Shown: piece after piece, positions 48,354 to 54,891 of the stretch
Position numbering within the stretch: position 1 is the stretch's first letter
Layout: each line of letters opens with the position of its first letter
Source of the DNA: an uncultured Poribacteria bacterium
Lineage (GTDB): Bacteria; Poribacteria; WGA-4E; WGA-3G
Length of the DNA: 64,000 nt
Direction: 5' to 3'
NCBI GenBank assembly: GCA_958295855.1
Contig: OY282383.1
Coordinates: 5,270,329-5,334,328 of the forward strand
The notes under the pieces: generated by a model
Database searches by the model: none
Seen by the model: only the letters and a program-made list of their open reading frames with translations
Told to the model about the DNA's origin: nothing
Made by a program: the position numbers and the translations under genes

Positions 48354-49541
48354 ATGAAATCCTATAGGCAAATCGTTGAGGAAGCCAAAACGGAAATCCC
48401 GGAAGTGACGGTTGCTGACGTGAAAGCCGACCTGGGGGAAGAAAGCGACTTTGTGCTCCTGGATGTCCGCGATGAAGATGAATATCGCGCTGGCTATATC
48501 CCCGACGCTGTCCACGTCACACGCGGAATGCTCGAATTTTCCGTTGAGAACTATATCCCCGACCGGAACCAAAAAGTCGTTGTCTACTGTGCGGCAGGGC
48601 TACGTTCGCTCCTCGCTGCAAAATCGCTCCGCGAAATGGGATACACCGATACCGTCTCCTTGGCTGGTGGATACCGAGACTGGACAGCCGCAGGTTTCCC
48701 AACCGTACAAGATAAACCCATGACGCATGAGCAGCTCGACCGTTATAGTCGGCACTTTATGCTGACTGAAGTCGGCGAACAGGGCCAAGCGAAGCTGCTT
48801 GGTGCCAAGGTTTTGCTCGTCGGTGCAGGCGGCTTAGGCTCACCCGCCGGTGTCTACCTCGGTGCCGCGGGCGTTGGACACCTCGGTATCATTGATTCCG
48901 ATGTTGTGGAGCTAAGCAACTTGCAACGTCAGATTCTCCACCGCACCGAAGCCGTCGGCACACCCAAAGTCCAGTCCGCGACAACCACGATTAAATCGCT
49001 CAACCCGGACGTTGAAATCACGCCGTATAACCTCCGCTTGACTGCCGACAACGTTGAGGAAATCTTCGCTGAATATGACGTGATTGTGGATGGGTGCGAC
49101 AACTTTGCCACCCGCTACCTGGTCAACGATGCCGCGGTCTTCATGGAGAAACCCATCGTCCACGGCAGTATCTTCCAATTTGAGGGGCAAGTCTCCCTCT
49201 TTAAACCGAATGAAGGCCCTTGCTACCGGTGCATGTACCCCACACCGCCCCCACCGGGAATGGTGCCCAGCTGAAATGAGGCAGGTGTCCTGGGCGTGCT
49301 CCCAGGCGTAATCGGTGTCATGATGGCAACTGAGGCTATTAAGTACATTATCGGCATCGGCGAACCGCTCATCGGCAGGTTGATTCTCTACGAGGCTCTC
49401 GGTATGAAGTACCGTGAAGTGAAAATTTATAGAGATGAAAGTTGCCCGATTTGTGGCGAAAACCCGACTATTACCCAACTCATTGACGATTACGATGCAG
49501 CGGCGGAGAATCCTGAAATCTTCGCACCGGCTGCGGACTAA
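48354..49541 (+). CDS. rhodanese-MoeB/ThiF adenylyltransferase, candidate selenoprotein (in-frame TGA)
   Basis: 395 aa if TGA is read. Residues 10-115 are a rhodanese domain with catalytic Cys79 in CAAGLRS; from 125 a MoeB/ThiF E1-like domain: LLVGAGGLGSPAGVYLG (ATP), DSDVVELSNLQRQILH, DGCDNFATRYLVND, CYRC and CPIC zinc pairs. It activates a ThiS/MoaD/Urm1-type sulfur carrier. Codon 307 is TGA (49272-49274) inside PPPPGMVPS-TGA-NEAGVLGVLPG, where homologs have Cys (PSCAEAGVLG), the thioester/persulfide Cys of Uba4/MOCS3. CCTGGG-CGTGCT-CCCAGG (49289-49306) follows 14 nt later. Alternatively a nonsense mutation. Rhodanese at the N-terminus is the reverse of MOCS3. Confidence 0.8.
49289..49306 (+). 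promoter_or_regulatory. possible bacterial SECIS hairpin
   Basis: Stem CCTGGG (49289-49294) / CCCAGG (49301-49306), loop CGTGCT with G at the second position. The apical loop begins 20 nt after the TGA, within the range reported for bacterial SECIS. The same bases encode the conserved GVLGVLPG, so the stem may also come from protein conservation. Confidence 0.5.
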
Positions 49542-49595
49542 CATGCTGTAAGCGGGCTTGGAAAGCACGCCTACAAAAAGATAGGAGAAATCATA

Positions 49596-49838
49596 ATGTT
49601 ACCTTGTCCAGATTGCAACAACCCGCTCACGCAATTCCCGATCGAACACGACGATATAGCTCTCGTCAGTTGTGATGGCTGTTATGGTGCCTGGCTTGTC
49701 TACCCCGGCGATGACGTGGAGCGCGTAGACAACGTCACCTTCGATGAACTCGTGGAGGCTTACGGTACCGAATACCCCATCGATGTTGATGCGAGCACGG
49801 TGGAACTCCCTGAGCCTGTTGAGGAAGCATTGATGTAG
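49596..49838 (+). CDS. small zinc-ribbon (TFIIB-like) protein
   Basis: 80 aa. MLPCPDCNNPLTQF and VSCDGCYGAWL supply two C-x2-C pairs of a zinc ribbon resembling zf-TFIIB; the remainder is acidic (VERVDNVTFDELVEAYGT). AGGAG lies 9 nt before the start. Close downstream of moeB-like gene (54 bp), so likely co-transcribed. Function unknown; a role with the sulfur-carrier system is only a guess. Confidence 0.75.
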   Translation: MLPCPDCNNPLTQFPIEHDDIALVSCDGCYGAWLVYPGDDVERVDNVTFDELVEAYGTEYPIDVDASTVELPEPVEEALM

Positions 49839-49842
49839 ATAG

Positions 49843-49861
49843 GGGCGAGGTTGTCTCGCCC
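49843..49861 (+). other. hairpin GGGCGAG/CTCGCCC
   Basis: GGGCGAG (49843-49849), loop GTTGT, CTCGCCC (49855-49861). Perfect 7-bp stem at the end of the zinc-ribbon transcript, before the Rpn II array. No T-run. Confidence 0.5.
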
Positions 49862-49891
49862 GCCTTAACTGAAAAGGAATTTAACAGCACT

Positions 49892-50932
49892 GTGAACTCC
49901 GAGCAGGCAACATCCAGCGCGACAACAGCACCACATGCGCGGTTTGATACCGTCACAAAGCGCGTCGTTCAGAGACATCCGGCAGCGTTTGTCCGGAACC
50001 TCCTCGCGCTCGAGAACGCTGAGGAGATCGAAGTCATTGAAACCGAGCAGCTCACACTCAGGACACACCGCGCAGACAGCTTCTTCCGAGTGAAAATAGA
50101 TGGCAACAGCGTCATTGTGCATTGTGAATTTCAGACGCACGATAGTAAAGACAACCCTATGCCCTTCCGCATGGTAGGCTACATAGGCAGAGGGATTGAG
50201 TTGCACAGACTGCCCATCTATTCCTATGTCATTTACTTGCATCCACGCGCAGGCCGCGCCGACCCGGGGGAATATAGGCAAGACATAGCGGGGCATAACA
50301 TCTTCGTTCAATACCAAGTGATTCGCCTCAGTGAGATGGAGGGGCAAGCCATCCTTGATGCAAAGCAGGAAGGATTAATTTGCTTTGCATCGTTGATGAA
50401 ACCTCCCGCAGACATGGATGCCCCGCAGTGGCTCCGGCAATGTGTTGAGGCTGTCGAAACCATCACGCAAGATGCCTCGCGCAAGGATGAGTATCTCGCA
50501 GAATTGGCTGTGCTTGCGGGATTAGCTTACGAATCGCAAACCATTCGTGATTTCATAGTGGAGGAAATCATGCACGAATCATCTATTATCCAATACTTTA
50601 CGGAACAAGCAACAGAAAAAGGAATTGAGCAAGGCCGCCAACAAGGAATTGAGCAAGGGCTGCAACAAGGGCTGCAACAAGGCCGCCAAGAAGGCCGCCA
50701 AGAAGGCCGCCAAGAAGGCCGCCAAGAAGGCCGCCAAGAAGGCGTACACGAGAGCACCGTCGAAGCCATCGTTGAAGCACTGGAGATTCGTTTTCAACCC
50801 AAAGTGGCGCGAGTGTTAAAGTCCTCCCTTGAGGCGATTGACGATTTACAGCACCTCAAAAGGTTACGACGCGAGGCGTGGCAGGCACCTACCCTTGAAG
50901 AATTCATGCTTTTGGTTGGAGACGAAACCTAA
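49892..50932 (+). CDS. Rpn-like PD-(D/E)XK nuclease, family II copy 1
   Basis: 346 aa. Different sequence from family I but the same plan. Candidate active site D62 (HRADSFFRV) and E79-x-Q81 (HCEFQT), with FRMVGYIGRG as in Rpn. At residue 227 (ATG 50570) a GGAGG sits 5 nt upstream, giving a tail MHESSIIQYFTEQATEKG with IEQG/LQQG and RQEG repeats (12-nt units), then VEAIVEALEIRF, LEAIDDLQHLKRL and TLEEFMLLV. GTG start at 49892 with AAGGA 12 nt upstream. First unit of a roughly 1.5-kb tandem repeat. Confidence 0.87.
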   Translation: MNSEQATSSATTAPHARFDTVTKRVVQRHPAAFVRNLLALENAEEIEVIETEQLTLRTHRADSFFRVKIDGNSVIVHCEFQTHDSKDNPMPFRMVGYIGRGIELHRLPIYSYVIYLHPRAGRADPGEYRQDIAGHNIFVQYQVIRLSEMEGQAILDAKQEGLICFASLMKPPADMDAPQWLRQCVEAVETITQDASRKDEYLAELAVLAGLAYESQTIRDFIVEEIMHESSIIQYFTEQATEKGIEQGRQQGIEQGLQQGLQQGRQEGRQEGRQEGRQEGRQEGVHESTVEAIVEALEIRFQPKVARVLKSSLEAIDDLQHLKRLRREAWQAPTLEEFMLLVGDET

Positions 50933-51021
50933 GCCCTGGCTAACGCTCTTTCGTTTTGCCGTATGAGGGAGCTCCGCATCCCGACTCACCGGCCATTCGT
51001 GATTTCATACTGGAGGAAATC

Positions 51022-51306
51022 ATGCACGAATCATCTATTATCCAATACTTTACGGAACAAGCAACAGAAAAAGGAATTCAACAGGGAATTGAGCAATGCC
51101 GCCAACAAGGCGAGAGAAAGGGCACCGTCGAAGCCATCGTTGAAGTGCTGGAGATTCGTTTTCAACTTCGACCCAAAGTGGCGCGGCTGTTAGAGCCCTA
51201 TCTTGAGACTATTGACGATTTGCAGCACCTCAAACGGTTACGACGCAAGGCAATGCGGGCATCTACCCTCGAAGAATTCATGGTTTGGGCTGGAGACGAA
51301 ATCTAA
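51022..51306 (+). CDS. orphan tail of Rpn family II
   Basis: 94 aa, ATG at 51022 with GGAGG 5 nt upstream. MHESSIIQYFTEQATEKG, few repeat units (IQQG, IEQCRQQG), then VEAIVEVLEIRFQ, LETIDDLQHLKRL, TLEEFMVW. Starts exactly at the internal start of the full-length genes. Codons before it (IRDFILEE) are also family-like, but the Shine-Dalgarno chooses the ATG. Confidence 0.8.
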   Translation: MHESSIIQYFTEQATEKGIQQGIEQCRQQGERKGTVEAIVEVLEIRFQLRPKVARLLEPYLETIDDLQHLKRLRRKAMRASTLEEFMVWAGDEI

Positions 51307-51363
51307 GCCCTGGCTAACGCTATTTCGTTATCCCGTAGGCTTGAAAAGGAATTTAACAGCACT

Positions 51364-52464
51364 GTGAACTCCGAGCAGGCAACAGCCAGCGCGACAACAG
51401 CACCACATGCGCGGTTTGATACCGTCACAAAGCGCGTCGTTCAGAGACATCCGGCAGCGTTTGTCCGGAACCTCCTCGCGCTCAAGAACGCTGAGGAGAT
51501 CGAAGTCATTGAAACCGAGCAGCTCACACTCAGAACGCACCGCGCAGACAGCTTCTTCCGCGTGAAAATAGATGGCAAAAGCGTCATTGTGCATTGTGAA
51601 TTTCAGACGCACGATAGTAAAGACAACCCTATGCCTTTCCGCATGGTAGGCTACATAGGCAGAGGGATTGAGTTGCACAGACTGCCCATCTATTCCTATG
51701 TCATTTACTTGCATCCACGCGCAGGCCGCGCCGACCCGGGGGAATATAGGCAAGACATAGCGGGGCATAACATCTTCGTTCAATACCAAGTGATTCGCCT
51801 CAGTGAGATGGAGGGGCAAGCCATCCTTGATGCAAAGCAGGAAGGACTCATTTGCTTTGCATCGTTGATGAAACCGCCCGCAGACATGGATGCCCCGCAG
51901 TGGCTCCGGCAATGTGTTGAGGCTGTCGAAACCATCACGCAAGATGCCTCGCGCAAGGATGAGTATCTCGCAGAATTGGCTGTGCTTGCGGGATTAGTTT
52001 ACGAATCGCAAACCATACGTGATTTCATAGTGGAGGAAATCATGCACGAATCATCTATTATCCAATACTTTACAGGACAAGCAACAGAAAAAGGAATTGA
52101 GCAAGGCCGACAACAAGGAATTGAGCAAGGCCGACAACAAGGAATTGAGCAAGGGCTGCAACAAGGGCTGCAACAAGGCCGCCAAGAAGGCCGCCAAGAA
52201 GGCCGCCAAGAAGGCCGCCAAGAAGGCCGCCAAGAAGGCCGCCAAGAAGGCCGCCAAGAAGGCCGCCAAGAAGGCGCACACGAGAGCACCGTCGAAGCCA
52301 TCGTTGAAGCACTCGAGATTCGTTTTCAACCCGAAGTCGCGCAACTGTTAAAGCCATCCCTCGAGGCGATTGACGATTTACAGCACCTCAAACGCTTACG
52401 ACGCGAGGCACTGCAGACACCTACCCTCGAAGAATTCGTGCTTTTGGCTGCCAACGAAACCTAA
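51364..52464 (+). CDS. Rpn-like PD-(D/E)XK nuclease, family II copy 2
   Basis: 366 aa, the longest of the three. Core as copy 1 (D62, E79-x-Q81). Internal start ATG 52042 (residue 227) with GGAGG. The linker has IEQG/RQQG units and eight RQEG units against five in copy 1, each encoded by a 12-nt repeat (GGCCGCCAAGAA). Tail as above. Starts 1472 bp after copy 1. Confidence 0.87.
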   Translation: MNSEQATASATTAPHARFDTVTKRVVQRHPAAFVRNLLALKNAEEIEVIETEQLTLRTHRADSFFRVKIDGKSVIVHCEFQTHDSKDNPMPFRMVGYIGRGIELHRLPIYSYVIYLHPRAGRADPGEYRQDIAGHNIFVQYQVIRLSEMEGQAILDAKQEGLICFASLMKPPADMDAPQWLRQCVEAVETITQDASRKDEYLAELAVLAGLVYESQTIRDFIVEEIMHESSIIQYFTGQATEKGIEQGRQQGIEQGRQQGIEQGLQQGLQQGRQEGRQEGRQEGRQEGRQEGRQEGRQEGRQEGAHESTVEAIVEALEIRFQPEVAQLLKPSLEAIDDLQHLKRLRREALQTPTLEEFVLLAANET

Positions 52465-52553
52465 GCCCTGGCTAACGCTCTTTCGTTTTGCCGTATGAGG
52501 GAGCTCCGCATCCCGCCTCACCGGCCATTCGCGATTTCATAGTGGAGGAAATC

Positions 52554-52838
52554 ATGCACGAATCATCTATTATCCAATACTTTACAGAGCAAGCAACAGA
52601 AAAAGGAATTCAACAGGGAATTGAGCAATGCCGCCAACAAGGCGCACGCGAGAGCACCGTCGAAGCCATCGTTGAAGCACTGGAGATTCGTTTTCAACTT
52701 CAACCCAAAGTGGCGCGGCTGTTAGAGCCCTATCTTGAGACTATTGACGATTTGCAGCACCTCAAACGGTTACGACGCAAGGCAATGCGGGCATCTACCC
52801 TCGAAGAATTCATGGTTTGGGCTGGAGACGAAATCTAA
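52554..52838 (+). CDS. orphan tail of Rpn family II
   Basis: 94 aa, ATG at 52554, GGAGG 5 nt upstream. Almost the same as the tail at 51022 except that the linker ends ARES instead of ERKG. Between copies 2 and 3. Confidence 0.8.
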   Translation: MHESSIIQYFTEQATEKGIQQGIEQCRQQGARESTVEAIVEALEIRFQLQPKVARLLEPYLETIDDLQHLKRLRRKAMRASTLEEFMVWAGDEI

Positions 52839-52895
52839 GCCCTGGCTAACGCTATTTCGTTATCCCGTAGGCTTGAAAAGGAATTTAACAGCACT

Positions 52896-53972
52896 GTGAA
52901 CTCCGAGCAGGCAACATCCAAGGCGACAACAGCACCACATGCGCGGTTTGATACCGTCACAAAGCGCGTCGTTCAGAGACATCCGGCAGCGTTTGTCCGG
53001 AACCTCCTCGCGCTCAAGAACGCTGAGGAGATCGAAGTCATTGAAACCGAGCAGCTCACACTCAGAACGCACCGCGCAGACAGCTTCTTCCGCGTGAAAA
53101 TAGATGGCAAAAGCGTCATTGTGCATTGTGAATTTCAGACGCACGATAGTAAAGACAACCCTATGCCTTTCCGCATGGTAGGCTACATAGGCAGAGGGAT
53201 TGAGTTGCACAGACTGCCCATCTATTCCTATGTCATTTACTTGCATCCACGCGCAGGCCGCGCCGACCCGGGGGAATATAGGCAAGACATAGCGGGGCAT
53301 AACATCTTCGTTCAATACCAAGTGATTCGCCTCAGTGAGATGGAGGGGCAAGCCATCCTTGATGCAAAGCAGGAAGGACTCATTTGCTTTGCATCGTTGA
53401 TGAAACCGCCCGCGGACATGGATGCCCCGCAGTGGCTCCGGCAATGCGTTGAGGCTGTCGAAACCATCACGCAAGATGCCTCGCGCAAAGATGAGTATCT
53501 CGCAGAATTGGCTGTGCTTGCGGGATTAGCTTACGAATCGCAAACCATACGTGATTTCATAGTGGAGGAAATCATGCACGAATCATCTATTATCCAATAC
53601 TTTACAGAACAAGCAACAGAAAAAGGAATTGAGCAAGGGCTGCAACAAGGAATTGAGCAAGGGCTGCAACAAGGAATTGAGCAAGGGCTGCAACAAGGAA
53701 TTGAGCAAGGGCTGCAACAAGGAATTGAGCAAGGGCTGCAACAAGGAATTGAGCAAGGGCTGCAACAAGGGCTGCAACAAGGCGAGAGAAAGAGCACCGT
53801 CGAAGCCATCGTTGAAGCACTGGAGGTTCGATTTCAATCCGAAGTCGCGCGGCTGTTAAAGCCCTCCCTCGAGGCGATTGACGATTTACAGCACCTCAAA
53901 CGGTTACGACGCGAGGCGCTGCATGCTCCTACCCTCGAAGAATTCGTGCTTTTGGCTGCCAACGAAACCTAA
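52896..53972 (+). CDS. Rpn-like PD-(D/E)XK nuclease, family II copy 3
   Basis: 358 aa. Core as the other copies. Internal start ATG 53574 (residue 227) with GGAGG. The linker is a different repeat: (IEQGLQQG) about six times, from a 24-nt DNA unit, with no RQEG, so the repeat type itself has changed. Tail LLKPSLEAIDDLQHLKRL. Confidence 0.87.
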   Translation: MNSEQATSKATTAPHARFDTVTKRVVQRHPAAFVRNLLALKNAEEIEVIETEQLTLRTHRADSFFRVKIDGKSVIVHCEFQTHDSKDNPMPFRMVGYIGRGIELHRLPIYSYVIYLHPRAGRADPGEYRQDIAGHNIFVQYQVIRLSEMEGQAILDAKQEGLICFASLMKPPADMDAPQWLRQCVEAVETITQDASRKDEYLAELAVLAGLAYESQTIRDFIVEEIMHESSIIQYFTEQATEKGIEQGLQQGIEQGLQQGIEQGLQQGIEQGLQQGIEQGLQQGIEQGLQQGLQQGERKSTVEAIVEALEVRFQSEVARLLKPSLEAIDDLQHLKRLRREALHAPTLEEFVLLAANET

Positions 53973-54061
53973 GCCCTGGCTAACGCTATTTCGTTTTGCC
54001 GTCGGAGGGAGCTCCGCATCCCGACTCACCGGTCATTCGCGATTTCATAGTGGAGGAAATC

Positions 54062-54298
54062 ATGCACGAATCATCTATTATCCAATACTTTATTGAGCAA
54101 AGCGAGAGAGAGAGCACCGTCGAAGCCATCGTTGAAGCACTGGAGATTCGTTTTCAACTTCAACCCAAAGTGGCGCGAGTGTTAAAGTCCTCCCTTGAGG
54201 CGATTGACGATTTACAGCACCTCAAACGGTTACGACGCGAGGCGTGGCAGGCTCCTACTCTAGAAGAATTCATGCTTTTGGTTGGAGACGAAACCTAA
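54062..54298 (+). CDS. orphan tail of Rpn family II, short linker
   Basis: 78 aa, ATG at 54062, GGAGG 5 nt upstream. MHESSIIQYFIEQSERES, no IEQG repeats left, then VEAIVEALEIRFQ, LEAIDDLQHLKRL, TLEEFMLLV. Confidence 0.8.
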   Translation: MHESSIIQYFIEQSERESTVEAIVEALEIRFQLQPKVARVLKSSLEAIDDLQHLKRLRREAWQAPTLEEFMLLVGDET

Positions 54299-54387
54299 GC
54301 CCTAGCTAACGCTCTTTCGTTTTGCCGTATGAGGGAACTCCGCATCCCGCCTCACCGGCCATTCGTGATTTCATAGTGGAGGAAATC

Positions 54388-54693
54388 ATGCACGAATCAT
54401 CTATTATCCAATACTTTACAGAAAAAGCAACAAAAAAAGGAATTGAGCAAGGGCTGCAACAAGGGCTGCAACAAGGGCTGCAACAAGGGCTGCAACAAGG
54501 CGCACGCGAGAGCACCGTCGAAGCCATCGTTGAAGCACTGGAGGTTCGATTTCAACCCGAAGTCGTGCAACTGTTAAAGTCCTCCCTCGAGGCGATTGAC
54601 GATTTACAGCACCTCAAACGCTTACGACGCGAGACACTGCATGCACCTACCCTCGAAGAATTCATGCTTTTGGTTGCAAACCCTCCCCCTTAG
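54388..54693 (+). CDS. orphan tail of Rpn family II
   Basis: 101 aa, ATG at 54388, GGAGG 5 nt upstream. MHESSIIQYFTEKATKKG, four LQQG units, ARESTVEAIVEALEVRFQ, TLEEFMLLV. Last member of the array (F-o-F-o-F-o-o). Confidence 0.8.
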   Translation: MHESSIIQYFTEKATKKGIEQGLQQGLQQGLQQGLQQGARESTVEAIVEALEVRFQPEVVQLLKSSLEAIDDLQHLKRLRRETLHAPTLEEFMLLVANPPP

Positions 54694-54742
54694 CCCTGTA
54701 AGGGCGAAAGGTGTCTAATAAAAACCCCAAATTAAGGGGAGA

Positions 54743-54820
54743 CACGGATGACACGGAGAAACGCGGAGAAGAGTGACCCTCTTAAAATCCTCGTACTCCG
54801 CGGCATCTGTCTCATCCGTG
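54743..54820. repeat. imperfect inverted repeat after the Rpn II array
   Basis: CACGGATGACACGG...GCGGAG (54743-54768) faces CTCCGCGG...TCATCCGTG (54796-54820), about 25-bp arms. Related to the cacggatt motifs near the Uma2 genes. The rest of the 54694-54891 gap shows no gene. Confidence 0.65.
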
Positions 54821-54891
54821 ATTGCCAACAGCCTTTTATGGAATTACCGAACTCTTTTTTACCTTAACGCACATAAACAGGAGACCGCCTC

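Noticed and set aside
49272..49274. TGA as a reassigned sense codon (Trp or Gly)
   Set aside because: TGA ends several other genes here (e.g. copy B at 5932-5934, ThuA neighbours), so the code is standard; only Sec or a mutation fits.
50690..50745. CRISPR-like or satellite array from 12-nt repeats
   Set aside because: The repeats are in frame within the nuclease linker (RQEG units) and have no spacers.
52051..52357. Leucine/glycine or proline/cysteine-rich antisense frames in the Rpn linker
   Set aside because: Low-complexity shadows of the 12-nt repeats on the other strand.
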